64,000 nt of DNA from the NCBI RefSeq assembly GCF_032271945.1, contig NZ_CP130319.1, forward strand, positions 3,925,001 through 3,989,000, read 5' to 3'. Positions 21,701-31,248 of the stretch are shown in pieces. Under the pieces are notes generated by a model, which searched no databases, had not been told where the DNA came from, and saw only the letters and a program-made list of their open reading frames with translations. Position 1 is the stretch's first letter. The number at the start of each line of letters is the position of its first letter. The translations under genes and the position numbers were made by a program. Source of the stretch: Paenibacillus sp. MBLB1832. Its GTDB lineage: Bacteria > Bacillota > Bacilli > Paenibacillales > NBRC-103111.

Positions 21701-24319
21701 CTAAGTCAGATTAATCTGTGCGATTTGATAGCGGTACCGCTCCATATAGAGCTCTGAAGCGTGATGGATGGCGCACAGCACTCCATCGCTTTCTCCCGTG
21801 CCGTCCGGGAACAGTGCGGTAACCTTGTACGTCGCACGTTCGCAGCTCGAGAAGTCAAACAGCGAATCCTGGAACGAGGTGTCCGTTACATTCGCAGCGA
21901 TAAGCTCGTAATGTGGCATTTGATCCACTGCACGGTATATGTTGTAGAGGCATCCCGCTTCTCCGCTCCATTCGAGCCCCAGCGTATGACGGTCCACCTG
22001 CAACTCCTTGGGAGCAGGCGCTCGGCGAAAGAGGGCCATTCCAGTTAAGGTATAGTGGCCGCCTGCCTCCGTGTCGAACGTGATATTTCCCGGGGAATCT
22101 ACCGTATAGGCAATCGGGAGATGTTCCTCCGCGATCAACTGTGCGTTATCAATACCGGGGTAAGCAAGACGGCAAATCCCTCCGCTGCCAGACACAATCT
22201 CAATCCGTGTTGCGGTCCCGCTTCTCCATTCAACCGAAACTTCGAAGTTTCCGCGGGCAACGAGCCCGCGAAATGCTCCGCTGCTCCACGCTTGCGGAAG
22301 TGAGGGAAGCACAGCGATATATGTCTCGTGGCTCTGCAGCAGCATCTCCGCTACACCGGCAGTTCCTCCGAAATTACCGTCGATCTGAAAAGGCGGGTGC
22401 GCATCCCACAAATTGGGCAATGTCTGCTGTTCGAGCAGATTGCGGAATAAACGATAGGCGCGATCCCCATCTCCAGTTCGGGCCCATAGGTTCAACCGAT
22501 GGGCAAGCGCCCAGCCGGTCGACTCATCCCCCCGCTCATTTAGCGTGATGCGGGCGGCATCCAACCAGGCCGGGGTATCGTGCGAGATCAACGTTCCCGG
22601 GTAAAGCGCGACGAGCTGAGAGATGTGGCGATGGCGATATTCGCCGAATTCCCCATACAAGTTTTCCTCCGAATATTCCTTCACCTGACCGGACCAGCCG
22701 ATCTCAACGGGGTTGTACCGTCCTAGCTGCTTGCTCTGTACATCAAGCGCAGGATCCTCCGTGAGGCCGAGCCGCTCAGCTGCTCGGAGCAAGTCGGCTC
22801 CATTCTCATGAATCATTTGCTGATCGAAGGCGCAGCCGACCGTGTGATAGTATTGGTGTGGCTTTTCCGTTCTCCACCTGCCGAAGATCAGCTGCTCCGG
22901 AGAGGCGGAGAATGATGCCAGGTACTGACCGTCATAATCCCGTGCCGTCTTGGTAAGGAACCGGCTCATGCTTAGCAGAGCGGGGTACGTGACCTTCCGA
23001 AGCACTTGCTCGTCCCGGGTAAAATCGTAATAATCCCAGAACAACTTCGTGGTAAGTCCCCCAGTTCCCGGACCCGAATGCCCACCAGGACCGGTGATCA
23101 TGTAAGCATAGCTTGCCGTTCCGATTGTCCAGCCGCAAGCGCCCGGCTCATCGGTGGCATTTTCCGGATTGTGCTCGTGGATGTACCTGCTTGCCAATTG
23201 TTCTGCTTTCGGTCGGAACGCAGCGTTAAAGTCCACATAAGCCTGAAAGGTCTCCTTCAGGTTCGTGCTGAAGGCATGCCAATAGTTCATCTGAACATTA
23301 ATATTGTGCCAATATCCACTTCCCCATGGCGAAATATCATGCACATTCCAGACGCCTTGCAGATTAGCAGGAAGCGTCCCTGGTCGGGAACAACTGATGA
23401 GCAGATAGCGACCGTACTGAAAATATAGCTCCTCCAGGTACGGGATTGACTCTCCTCGTCTGTATCGCTGCAGCAGCACATCCGTCGGCTCTTGCGGCGC
23501 AGCGCCTTCAATTGAGAAGGCGACTCGGTCGAACAATTCCCGATAGTCGGCGATATGTCTCGAACGGAGCTGCTTATACCCAATCAAGTCAGCCTGCTCC
23601 AGGATACGGGCAACTTCGCGATGTGGATCGATATCGGGAATCTTCTTCTTCGGATCCTCTTCCAGAAAAATATGGCTATCGAGCTTATAATTCGTTCCGA
23701 CAGCTACCAATAAAAGTGCGGTATCGGCACCGATTACCCGAATGGCCCCTTGTTCTTCAAGCATGGCGCCCGACGGTGCAATTACTTTGATCTGCCCCTC
23801 AAACCGGGTGTTGTAGTAGTGCATACGGCCGCGTAATATCAGCGTATCGTCTTGCGCGATGACTTCTCCCGACTTGCCGCCGCCGTCCCCCGGTGTCTTG
23901 GCGTAATCCTTGCAATAAGGAATCTCAGGCCGCACGACGAACGATAGGGCGCCAGGCTTCGAAGCCGATAGCTTCATCACGATGATCTGGTCGGGATATG
24001 AGGCGAAATATTCCCGTTCATACCGGACGCCATTATGCTGGTATCGACAGTAGGCGATAGCATCGTTCAGGGACAAGCCCCGTTCATAATCCGATGCGTC
24101 TTCATGACCGAATTCCAGATACAACTCGGCAAAATTGTTCAACCCGCCAAGATTACCCGGGTTGACTAGCGTATTATCGGTAATCTGGATACGCTCACGA
24201 CGAGGAATACCGAACACATTGGCTCCCATATAGCCGTTGCCGATGGGCAACGATTCTTTCTCCCAGCCCTCAGTGGAATCCTCTGCCGGCGTGAGATAGG
24301 AAAGTACCAGGTTTTTCAT
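21701..24319 (-). CDS. GH95-family alpha-L-fucosidase-like glycoside hydrolase
   Basis: The 872-residue protein carries the GH95 N-terminal beta-domain (W..SLPIGNGYMGANVFG) and the (alpha/alpha)6 catalytic barrel. Candidate active-site residues match the family pattern: N339 and N341 (NINVQMNYW), E475 (SPEQ) and D647 (HPPFQIDGNFGG), with NLQGVWN before the first. A C-terminal fibronectin-like segment (about residues 760-860) is extra. GH95 enzymes invert alpha-1,2-L-fucosides or alpha-L-galactosides. No signal peptide is present, so it acts on imported oligosaccharides. It heads a two-gene operon with the beta-helix protein. Confidence 0.85.
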   Translation of the reverse strand: MKNLVLSYLTPAEDSTEGWEKESLPIGNGYMGANVFGIPRRERIQITDNTLVNPGNLGGLNNFAELYLEFGHEDASDYERGLSLNDAIAYCRYQHNGVRYEREYFASYPDQIIVMKLSASKPGALSFVVRPEIPYCKDYAKTPGDGGGKSGEVIAQDDTLILRGRMHYYNTRFEGQIKVIAPSGAMLEEQGAIRVIGADTALLLVAVGTNYKLDSHIFLEEDPKKKIPDIDPHREVARILEQADLIGYKQLRSRHIADYRELFDRVAFSIEGAAPQEPTDVLLQRYRRGESIPYLEELYFQYGRYLLISCSRPGTLPANLQGVWNVHDISPWGSGYWHNINVQMNYWHAFSTNLKETFQAYVDFNAAFRPKAEQLASRYIHEHNPENATDEPGACGWTIGTASYAYMITGPGGHSGPGTGGLTTKLFWDYYDFTRDEQVLRKVTYPALLSMSRFLTKTARDYDGQYLASFSASPEQLIFGRWRTEKPHQYYHTVGCAFDQQMIHENGADLLRAAERLGLTEDPALDVQSKQLGRYNPVEIGWSGQVKEYSEENLYGEFGEYRHRHISQLVALYPGTLISHDTPAWLDAARITLNERGDESTGWALAHRLNLWARTGDGDRAYRLFRNLLEQQTLPNLWDAHPPFQIDGNFGGTAGVAEMLLQSHETYIAVLPSLPQAWSSGAFRGLVARGNFEVSVEWRSGTATRIEIVSGSGGICRLAYPGIDNAQLIAEEHLPIAYTVDSPGNITFDTEAGGHYTLTGMALFRRAPAPKELQVDRHTLGLEWSGEAGCLYNIYRAVDQMPHYELIAANVTDTSFQDSLFDFSSCERATYKVTALFPDGTGESDGVLCAIHHASELYMERYRYQIAQINLT

Positions 24320-24441
24320 TGCAGCTTCGACTTCCTTTCTTCCAGGTTCTACTCATTTAGGATACATAGCTTATGACCCTTGAGAAACGAACAGTTTTGC
24401 AGAAAAGTTAGCAATTTTGAGAATCCACTGAATAAACCAAA

Positions 24442-24466
24442 TAGCCAGGGCTGCTCGCCCTGGCTA
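24442..24466 (-). terminator. terminator hairpin after Gfo/Idh/MocA gene
   Basis: TAGCCAGGGC and GCCCTGGCTA form a perfect 10-bp stem with loop TGCTC, followed on the minus strand by T-rich bases. It ends the cupin-oxidoreductase operon before the GH95 operon. Downstream bases 24479-24488 (AACTATCGTT) resemble the tail of the 0-5 kb intergenic repeat. Confidence 0.75.
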
Positions 24467-24526
24467 CTGAGTAAATTGGAACTATCGTTGGTTGGTCAAG
24501 AACTGCTTGCCGTAACTTACAAATGC

Positions 24527-25600
24527 TTACCTTCCGGGAGTCCAGTTCGTGGATACTGCTGATCTAGCTCGCTCGAGCATCTCCTGTACCTTCACTGGCG
24601 AGCCTGTTCTGCTGCTCTCGATGGCGGCGAAAATGAGGGCAACCGATTGCAAGTTATCCTCGACATTCGTCGCCATTGGCGGTCCGCCGTCCAGCCATTC
24701 CACAAACTGTTCGATCAACCAAGCATGGCCCCACTTGTTTTGTTGGAGAAGGGGGATCTGCTCTGCCTGGCCTCCGCCACCGTAGGCGTATTTCTCGATC
24801 TCCTTGTGACTCATGATCAGCGTCGAATGCTCGCACTCCGCGCGAATATATTCGTTGCTCCAGCCGTTCAGCGTGACCGCGTTCGATTTGGCTCCCTCGT
24901 ATACAGCCTTGGTTCCGTTTGTCATCGTCATATGCACGAGTCCCTGGGAATCGCCAGCGAACTCCCCCCAGGGCGGATTCCAGGTTTGCGCGTAGATCGT
25001 ATCGCAGACATAGCCCGTCAGATCGGCCAATATATCCAGGTGATGAACGGCCCCTTCCACCATGAGCGTATCCGGAATTTCGTGACGGAATTTACCCCAG
25101 GAGCCGAAACGGCGACAGTCCACTGTGAATCGGCACATCAGGTAATCAAGCCGACCGTGCCGTCCCGATTGCAGTTCATGGCGCAGCGTCGTCTTGTCCT
25201 GAGCGAAGCGGTGGCTCATGGTTACGCCCATTTTCTTCCCGGCGCTTCGCACTTTCTCTACGATTCGAATGGAACCCTCCAGTGTGTCGGCGATCGGCTT
25301 CTCCGACAAGATATGCATATCGTGTTGCAAGGCCAAGTCTACGACTTGTTCATGGAAAGCCGGCGGCACGACAATCGTGCAGAAATCCGCCTTCGTCTCC
25401 GCAAATGCCTTCTTGATATCCGCATAGCATTGATCGTCGCGCAGCCCCAGACCCGACTTTGCGTTCTGCAAGGCGTCCGGATTCAGGTCAACTGCAGCAA
25501 CCACCTCAATCAACCCGTCTTTCACATTGGCCGGCAGGAAGCTTGTACACCACTGCTTTCCGAACCCTCCCGCCCCAACCTGGATTACCTTGTACGTCAT
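24527..25600 (-). CDS. Gfo/Idh/MocA-family oxidoreductase
   Basis: The 357-residue protein has an N-terminal Rossmann fold with GAGGFG at residues 9-14, the family EKP motif at 100-102 (SEKPIADT), and the C-terminal sheet domain with VEGAVHHLDIL. Family members are NAD(P)-dependent sugar or inositol dehydrogenases or, rarely, NAD-dependent glycosidases. The start has GAGGAG upstream and lies 4 bases after the cupin stop, so the two are translationally coupled. Substrate unknown; the GH95/beta-helix neighbours suggest a deoxy-sugar or uronate derivative. Confidence 0.85.
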   Translation of the reverse strand: MTYKVIQVGAGGFGKQWCTSFLPANVKDGLIEVVAAVDLNPDALQNAKSGLGLRDDQCYADIKKAFAETKADFCTIVVPPAFHEQVVDLALQHDMHILSEKPIADTLEGSIRIVEKVRSAGKKMGVTMSHRFAQDKTTLRHELQSGRHGRLDYLMCRFTVDCRRFGSWGKFRHEIPDTLMVEGAVHHLDILADLTGYVCDTIYAQTWNPPWGEFAGDSQGLVHMTMTNGTKAVYEGAKSNAVTLNGWSNEYIRAECEHSTLIMSHKEIEKYAYGGGGQAEQIPLLQQNKWGHAWLIEQFVEWLDGGPPMATNVEDNLQSVALIFAAIESSRTGSPVKVQEMLERARSAVSTNWTPGR

Positions 25601-25604
25601 TTCG

Positions 25605-26249
25605 TTATCTCCTCTCGATTACCGGTTCAGCTTTTCCGTGCGTATGCTCCCACAGATGACCTTTGCGCTTCAAGCCTTCCAGGGTCGTCTCGAAATAAAC
25701 GGCAGTAACGGGCTCGAGCACGATCGGAAAATCGTGATGAAAACCGCGACCCGTCGCTATGCAATCTCCTACTTGAACCCCATAGTGAATGTCTTCGGAT
25801 ACTGCGATTCCGTGCCCCTCTACCACAATCCAATACTCATCGCAATCGTGGTAATGACGATCGAAGCTGGTTTCCTTAGGATACGTCACGGTGTCGCCTT
25901 GGTCCCTCGGCTCTTGAGCCCGGATTGCACGGAATACACCGCTGCCGCCAAGCTCTTCTCCCCAATGTCCGCACAGGCGAACTATAGTGGTAGGCTGTAG
26001 GACTTTCTCCACCTTCCAGCTATCTTCCCCCAGGTTCAGTTCGAACTGCGACCGCTCTCCCGCATCCATCTTTCTCTCGCAGGCAACGACAACACATTGG
26101 CCGGATGTCACGATGAGCTTTTCCTTCGGGGATACACGCTCCGCCGAATGCTCCTGACCCGGCTTGAGCCGAATAATCTCGAACTGCTCCAATTCACACC
26201 AGGCCGGCGATTGCCCGGGACCGCTTCGAAACGTTGGCAAACCTTTCAT
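25605..26249 (-). CDS. cupin-domain protein, possibly sugar-modifying or sensing
   Basis: The 214-residue protein contains two cupin-like halves. The second has a recognisable metal-binding motif, FDRHYHDCDEYWIVVEG with H..H..E ligands near residues 140-150, and the matching GRGFHHDF. The first half (EKLIVTSGQCVV) is a degenerate cupin. No DNA-binding domain is present. It precedes and is coupled to the Gfo/Idh gene, and it diverges from the AraC gene at 26390. A role as sugar isomerase, epimerase or lyase-like enzyme is possible but not shown. The ATG directly abuts GAGGAG, which is unusually close. Confidence 0.6.
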   Translation of the reverse strand: MKGLPTFRSGPGQSPAWCELEQFEIIRLKPGQEHSAERVSPKEKLIVTSGQCVVVACERKMDAGERSQFELNLGEDSWKVEKVLQPTTIVRLCGHWGEELGGSGVFRAIRAQEPRDQGDTVTYPKETSFDRHYHDCDEYWIVVEGHGIAVSEDIHYGVQVGDCIATGRGFHHDFPIVLEPVTAVYFETTLEGLKRKGHLWEHTHGKAEPVIERR

Positions 26250-26329
26250 CTCCTCTACAGTGTAATCACTTCCTGTATTGAGTATAGGGAATCCCTAATT
26301 CCGTTTGAATACGTCGAATCGTAATTTCC

Positions 26330-26363
26330 ATACATGATTTTCAGGTTATTGAAGATCATGTAT
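26330..26363. promoter_or_regulatory. inverted repeat in AraC/cupin divergent promoter region
   Basis: ATACATGAT (26330-26338) and ATCATGTAT (26355-26363) are perfect inverted arms separated by 16 bases. The right arm overlaps a TATACT-like -10 element that would serve the AraC gene, so the dyad may be the operator of this regulator controlling both divergent transcripts. Confidence 0.5.
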
Positions 26364-26389
26364 ACTGGATCCAGAGAGGAGCGAGGACG

Positions 26390-27271
26390 ATGCGGAATCA
26401 AGTGATCATGCCCTTCGATAGCCTACTGATGGTTAAGGACATCGGATACGGCAAGTCGACGGTTGCCTGGACCCATCCTGACCGTTTGCTTGATTTTCAT
26501 GTTTTTCTATATATCACAAGCGGTCGATTTCAGGTGATAGAGGATGGTGTGGAGTACGTTCTGAACGAAGGGGATACCTTTTTCCTGCATAAGGGACTGC
26601 ATCATTGGGGGACTCCCGGCGTAACGCTGCCTGGAACGTCTTGGTATTGGATTCATTTCAGGGACGAGATCGATCCCCTACAATCATTCCAACAAGAGAA
26701 GAGCGCTTTCAGCTGCGAACATGCGGGCACCCCGCTTATGCCTGAGCAATACAAGGAACGGATCCTGTTACCCAAGCGGCTGCAGCCCTCCTCTCCCATG
26801 CACATTCGCAGCAAGCTAAAGCTGCTGCTTGAGCTGTATCATTCGCCGGCAAGCTGCAGACCGTTGCTGCTATCGCTTCGAACGGCTGAATTGTTCATCG
26901 AGCTATATCAGGAATCGGGTCAAGCAGAGCACGCATCGAAAGCCACGGCGACGGTTAGCAAGATTCTTGCTTATCTTGAAGCCTGTAACCTAAGCAGCAA
27001 ATTCAATGCCCAAGCGTTAGCCGAGCATATGAACATGAATTACGGTTACTTAAGCACTCTCTTCACCAAGAAAGTCGGGGTCAGCATCCACACCTATTTC
27101 ACTCGAATGCGCATTCATCAAGCGATGGAGCTGCTCAAGCAGCCAGCCTACAATATATCGGAAGTAAGTTTCCAACTTGGATTCTCCAGCCCCTACCATT
27201 TCAGCCACATGTTCAAGAAGACGTGCGGGCTTAGCCCTTCGCAATACCTTGTAGAAATTTATCGCTCTTGA
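26390..27271 (+). CDS. AraC-family transcriptional regulator
   Basis: The 293-residue protein has an N-terminal cupin sensor (YITSGRFQVIEDGVEYVL, GDTFFLHKG, HHWG) and a C-terminal AraC DNA-binding domain (about 195-290) with two helix-turn-helix units, ending VSFQLGFSSPYHFSHMFKKTCGLSPSQYL. It is divergent from the cupin/oxidoreductase operon and likely controls it and perhaps the GH95 operon. The start has GAGGAG ten bases upstream. A bidirectional terminator follows. Confidence 0.9.
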   Translation: MRNQVIMPFDSLLMVKDIGYGKSTVAWTHPDRLLDFHVFLYITSGRFQVIEDGVEYVLNEGDTFFLHKGLHHWGTPGVTLPGTSWYWIHFRDEIDPLQSFQQEKSAFSCEHAGTPLMPEQYKERILLPKRLQPSSPMHIRSKLKLLLELYHSPASCRPLLLSLRTAELFIELYQESGQAEHASKATATVSKILAYLEACNLSSKFNAQALAEHMNMNYGYLSTLFTKKVGVSIHTYFTRMRIHQAMELLKQPAYNISEVSFQLGFSSPYHFSHMFKKTCGLSPSQYLVEIYRS

Positions 27272-27278
27272 TTGAAAA

Positions 27279-27313
27279 AGACCTTCAAGGTTCATAACGA
27301 ACCCTGAAGGTCT
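27279..27313. terminator. bidirectional terminator between AraC and PL8 genes
   Basis: AGACCTTCAAGGTTC (27279-27293) and GAACCCTGAAGGTCT (27299-27313) form a stem with one mismatch. It lies between convergent genes and has A-rich and T-rich flanks on the two sides. Confidence 0.85.
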
Positions 27314-27330
27314 CTATTTATTGCATCATC

Positions 27331-30300
27331 TTAATACCCGAAACTAGCTTGCAAAGTTTGCCCGAATGTCCCGTCCACGTTCACTTTCAGCTGAATCGTT
27401 GGACTCATCTGCAGAACCTGAATACGGGCATCGGATGAGATTACAGAAGTAGCCGCCCTGTTAATCGTCAGCGTAATATAGCCATCGCTGGCCGCACCGT
27501 TCTTGACGTTATCCTGAGTCGGATCGCTTATGCCGACCGAGATGCCCGTGGACGTCTCGTGGGTGACGACGGACGCTTTTTTGGTAGAAGTCAAGAAGTT
27601 CGCTCCACTCACCTGAAGGGTCGCGGTGTTATCCGTCCAGAAGTTAGCCCCGACTACATTCTGTGTTGTTTCCTTGACGGCATGAATGGTTGCATCCTGT
27701 TGCAGAATCGTAATATCCGGACTTACTGCGTAGCTGCTCACTTGAGCAGACGTGCGTCCAGGAAGGAGCACATATTGATAACTTCCTGCAGTCGGATTGA
27801 CGCCATGATCGAACCATATGGTCAAGAATTTATTCGTATACGAGGTTGTGTAGCTAGCGTCAGTGCCTGATCCGATATCACTAAATTTACCGGTACGAGC
27901 TTCCCGCTTGAGATTCAAGTTAGCCCCTCCCGGGAAAAAGTAGCCAATCTGCGCACCGGAGTTTGAGTTGGACAAGTGTGCCCAGCTTGCTCCCGTTACC
28001 GAACCGGTCGCTCCAAGTGTCCCCACCTTGGCTACATTATCGACTAGGAATTGCTCGGTTCCCGCACTGCTGAGTTTGCGGTTCTCCACGATGGTCTCCA
28101 CGGTCCGATTATCAGTAGCCGTGATCCCGGTGCCCATTGCTACAATCTCGTTATCGAACAAGAACCACGACTTCTTGGCAGCAAGCGACTGGCTGTTCGT
28201 CTTCAAATCCATCCCGACAGCACCATACACTTGATCCACTTCGGCTCCGCCCGCCCAGCTCTGGGTACCGTATCCACTTCTGTCACTCGGGAGCAGTGTA
28301 ATTTTCAAATAATTAAAGCCTGAGCTTGAAATGGAATTTAGCGGCGTAAACACGGCGTGCGTCCAGCCGTTGGTTGTCCCTGCATTTGTTATTTTGTACG
28401 GAATGTTCGTCGCGGAGCCGAACGTAGAGCCTCCATACAATCGAATCCGGTTGTAATTGCTGAAACCGGTGTAGTAGAAATCGATCGAGAAGTCCGTCAT
28501 TCCGTTTACATTATACGTAATTGTCTCGTTGGAGTCCGTCGTTCTGACTAGTCGAGCCGCATCGTTGTTCATGTTCGCAGCGTTCTGCGTATCGATTGTG
28601 AACCGGGACGATGTCAAATTATAGATTTTCGATGTGTCGTTGAGGGGATCTACGAACGTACCGCTAGTGCCAGTAATCGACACATTGCCAATTTGTGGCG
28701 AATAGCTATCGTCACTCTTATGCTGCTGAACCGTTGTCCCTGGCAAGCGAGTCGGATCGATTGTCGCCCAGTATCCACCCTCGAACTGGCTATCGTCTGC
28801 GTTATGAAGCGAAGTCCGGCCATCCGAAGTATGCCATGCCGATATATTCTCATTGTTGATGGATTCATAGTTTTTCGTTCGGTCCGAATGCATCGCGATA
28901 TCAAAGCTATAGGTCGATTGACGTTGAACCGCTCGATCCATGCCGCTAAACACGTTAAAGAAGCTGCTCGGTTGCAATGTTGTTACAGACGTATCATTCA
29001 TGATCTGCTTATAGTCCGCATACTGAGACAGCGGCGGGAGATAGTCGCTATATTGCGAAGCGATATATTTGATCAGACTTTTCAGGTATACCTGATCTGA
29101 AGCCTTCGCAAATTGTATAGCGTTTAGTGCCGTTGTGATCAAGAATCTCGCTTGGTCAGTGGACGTGGGTCGAGAAATGTACCGCCCGGTCAAGTTATCG
29201 TCGTATCGTGCATGATAGAGAAAGGGCTCGAAGGCATTCTTAATCCAGCTCACCGGAGCATACTTGTTCGGATCCACAATCTCCCATGGAGAGCCCTCGA
29301 ATAAGAAGGTCCCACTAACAGGATCGTCGAGAGAGGCGGTGCCATAACCGAACGTGTAAGGTACGCCGTCGTGGAACAGGAACGATCCGTCTTCCGCGAA
29401 GCCGTTCTTACTCGAATCAACATACAGATACAGGGAAGCAAGCGCACCTGTCCCCAGCTTGATTCGCGCATGATCTTTGATCAATATTCCACATTTGGAA
29501 GTTATTTTGGCTGCCATTGCAAGGTTAGCGCCATCCGATACATAGGTTGCATTCACACTGAAACCCAAGCTTTGCGGGGTCGGCAAGAAATGGAGGATCG
29601 CCGAAACATTGCTCGCGATTTGATTGCTAGTCAGATCGTTATACATCAGAACGAGCAGATCTGTAAGGTAGAGGGGCACACCAAGCTCCCACGAGAACCA
29701 GTTGTTATCGGTCGTCTTCGGAGCGAAAGGCCGTTGATCGTTATACCAACCATGGCTCTGCAGCCAATCCATAGCTGAAATGATGTCAGAACGCAGCTGT
29801 GTATTGTGATAATAAGTCCCGCCGACGGTTTGATAGGCTACAGCCATTTTCAATAATCTTGAATACGTGTTCGTCACGTTCTCGCTGTACGTATCGTTCG
29901 GATAGTCCGAGAAAATATACGTACGGGTCGCCGACTTATCCATTGCGTTCCACCAGGTTAATGCAGATGAATCACGGCTCGCTATCAACGTTTGGACATT
30001 GGCATCCGAGGTGTCATAGCCGTTCCCCACTACGGAGTTATACCATTTCGTACGAATCGAATCGTAGCTAGCGGAGGAAGGAAGCGCCACTCCAGTAACC
30101 TTCACATCATCCAGATTGAATCGATACATACTGGTCAACCCGGTGCCGGTAGCCATAAATCGGAGAAGCACGTTGGATTGGTTGGATACTGAGTCAGGAA
30201 AAGCAACATTAGTCGTTGTAATCGACGATTGTGAGGTGGCGAGCTGATAGAAGTCAGTCCAATGTGCTCCCCCGTCAATCGAATACGATGCTGTCATCTG

Positions 30301-31032
30301 TGTGCCGCTAGGCATACTGCTATATGTCCAAGCTTTGAAACTAATGGCAACATATTCATACCCGGTCGTAGTCAAGGTATGGGTCATCGTGGCATTGTTC
30401 GCGCCCAGGAAAGCGTAACCTCCGGTTGAATACCCTGCAGTCGTGGAGCCCCAATTGGAAGACAGCGTATTCGTCGCAAACGTATCGTTAAACAGCGTTA
30501 CGGATGTGATCGCGGTCCCCGTTACGACAACATTGTCGACATTGAAACGGTACGTGCTAGTAAGGGAACTTCCCGTAGCGCGAAAACGGAGCAGCAACGC
30601 ACTTTGGTTGGCTGCAAAGGCCGGCAGCAGGAACTGTACGGTTGTGATCGCGGGCTCAGATGTGGTTATTTGCTCCAATTGCGTCCAATTCTGCCCGTCG
30701 ATCGACCACTCCGCATAGAACGCACTGTTAGCTGGCATGTCATTGTACGTATATCGATCATATTGCACGATCACGTCCTTGTAGCCGCGCGTATTGATGG
30801 ACGTCTTCAGAGAAGCATTGTTGGCTCCTAGAAATGCAGCCTGGTTAGTCGAGCTGTAACTAGCGCCGGAATTTGTCCAAACCGTCGAACTAATTCCCGA
30901 ATCAAAGTTGTCAGAGAACAGGGTCGTCGCCGCGGCCACTGCTTGAGGCATAGGAAATACGGTAGTCAAGCAGGACAGCCCTACCAATAGTGCCAACATT
31001 GCTGTAAAAATTCGTTTCTTGAAAGCTTGCAT
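27331..31032 (-). CDS. secreted polysaccharide lyase family 8-type enzyme with N-terminal repeats and an internal domain insertion
   Basis: The 1233-residue protein has a signal peptide (about 1-34), two tandem beta-sandwich repeats (about 37-176 and 179-318, each with FSDNFD/FNDTFA, FLGANNA, YSIDG/WSIDG and TSTYRFNVD/TSMYRFNLD), then a PL8 alpha/alpha-toroid from about 333 with NNWFSWELGVP. The catalytic triad is preserved: N503 (DGAN), H554 (FLFHDG) and Y563 (FGYG), at PL8 spacing. The supersandwich domain starts near 690 (MDRAVQR, AWHTSDGRTSLHN) and resumes at about 935 (YGAVGMDL, KKSWFLFDNE). Between them an extra domain of about 145 residues is inserted. PL8 enzymes cleave hyaluronan, chondroitin or xanthan; the substrate here is not determined. 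A cre-like site lies 76 bases upstream of the start. Confidence 0.85.
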   Translation of the reverse strand: MQAFKKRIFTAMLALLVGLSCLTTVFPMPQAVAAATTLFSDNFDSGISSTVWTNSGASYSSTNQAAFLGANNASLKTSINTRGYKDVIVQYDRYTYNDMPANSAFYAEWSIDGQNWTQLEQITTSEPAITTVQFLLPAFAANQSALLLRFRATGSSLTSTYRFNVDNVVVTGTAITSVTLFNDTFATNTLSSNWGSTTAGYSTGGYAFLGANNATMTHTLTTTGYEYVAISFKAWTYSSMPSGTQMTASYSIDGGAHWTDFYQLATSQSSITTTNVAFPDSVSNQSNVLLRFMATGTGLTSMYRFNLDDVKVTGVALPSSASYDSIRTKWYNSVVGNGYDTSDANVQTLIASRDSSALTWWNAMDKSATRTYIFSDYPNDTYSENVTNTYSRLLKMAVAYQTVGGTYYHNTQLRSDIISAMDWLQSHGWYNDQRPFAPKTTDNNWFSWELGVPLYLTDLLVLMYNDLTSNQIASNVSAILHFLPTPQSLGFSVNATYVSDGANLAMAAKITSKCGILIKDHARIKLGTGALASLYLYVDSSKNGFAEDGSFLFHDGVPYTFGYGTASLDDPVSGTFLFEGSPWEIVDPNKYAPVSWIKNAFEPFLYHARYDDNLTGRYISRPTSTDQARFLITTALNAIQFAKASDQVYLKSLIKYIASQYSDYLPPLSQYADYKQIMNDTSVTTLQPSSFFNVFSGMDRAVQRQSTYSFDIAMHSDRTKNYESINNENISAWHTSDGRTSLHNADDSQFEGGYWATIDPTRLPGTTVQQHKSDDSYSPQIGNVSITGTSGTFVDPLNDTSKIYNLTSSRFTIDTQNAANMNNDAARLVRTTDSNETITYNVNGMTDFSIDFYYTGFSNYNRIRLYGGSTFGSATNIPYKITNAGTTNGWTHAVFTPLNSISSSGFNYLKITLLPSDRSGYGTQSWAGGAEVDQVYGAVGMDLKTNSQSLAAKKSWFLFDNEIVAMGTGITATDNRTVETIVENRKLSSAGTEQFLVDNVAKVGTLGATGSVTGASWAHLSNSNSGAQIGYFFPGGANLNLKREARTGKFSDIGSGTDASYTTSYTNKFLTIWFDHGVNPTAGSYQYVLLPGRTSAQVSSYAVSPDITILQQDATIHAVKETTQNVVGANFWTDNTATLQVSGANFLTSTKKASVVTHETSTGISVGISDPTQDNVKNGAASDGYITLTINRAATSVISSDARIQVLQMSPTIQLKVNVDGTFGQTLQASFGY

Positions 31033-31107
31033 TCATCATTCACCACTTTTCTTAAGATGGTAATTAAAAGTACTGTGACCTTCAAATAGACCTTCTACCC
31101 TCCTTCT

Positions 31108-31121
31108 TGATAACGCTTACA
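31108..31121. promoter_or_regulatory. cre (CcpA) site upstream of PL8-type gene
   Basis: TGATAACGCTTACA matches the consensus TGWNANCGNTNWCA at every position. It lies 76 bases before the start of the lyase gene, suggesting catabolite control by CcpA. A weaker match sits over the first codons of the heparinase-type gene. Confidence 0.6.
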
Positions 31122-31248
31122 GTCTAATTACATTTCGAATTCTAACCCTGACTTATCAGATCGTCCATATGCCAAAATTAAAGATCGTGTAACAGAATTC
31201 AAAAAACGATGATTTATTGCTTCGGTCGTATACTGTATACGCTTCAAT

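Noticed and set aside
24647-25708. 353-codon open frame on the + strand antisense to the Gfo/Idh and cupin genes
   Set aside because: It lies opposite two genes with clear family motifs and ribosome binding sites, and its translation has no recognisable domain.
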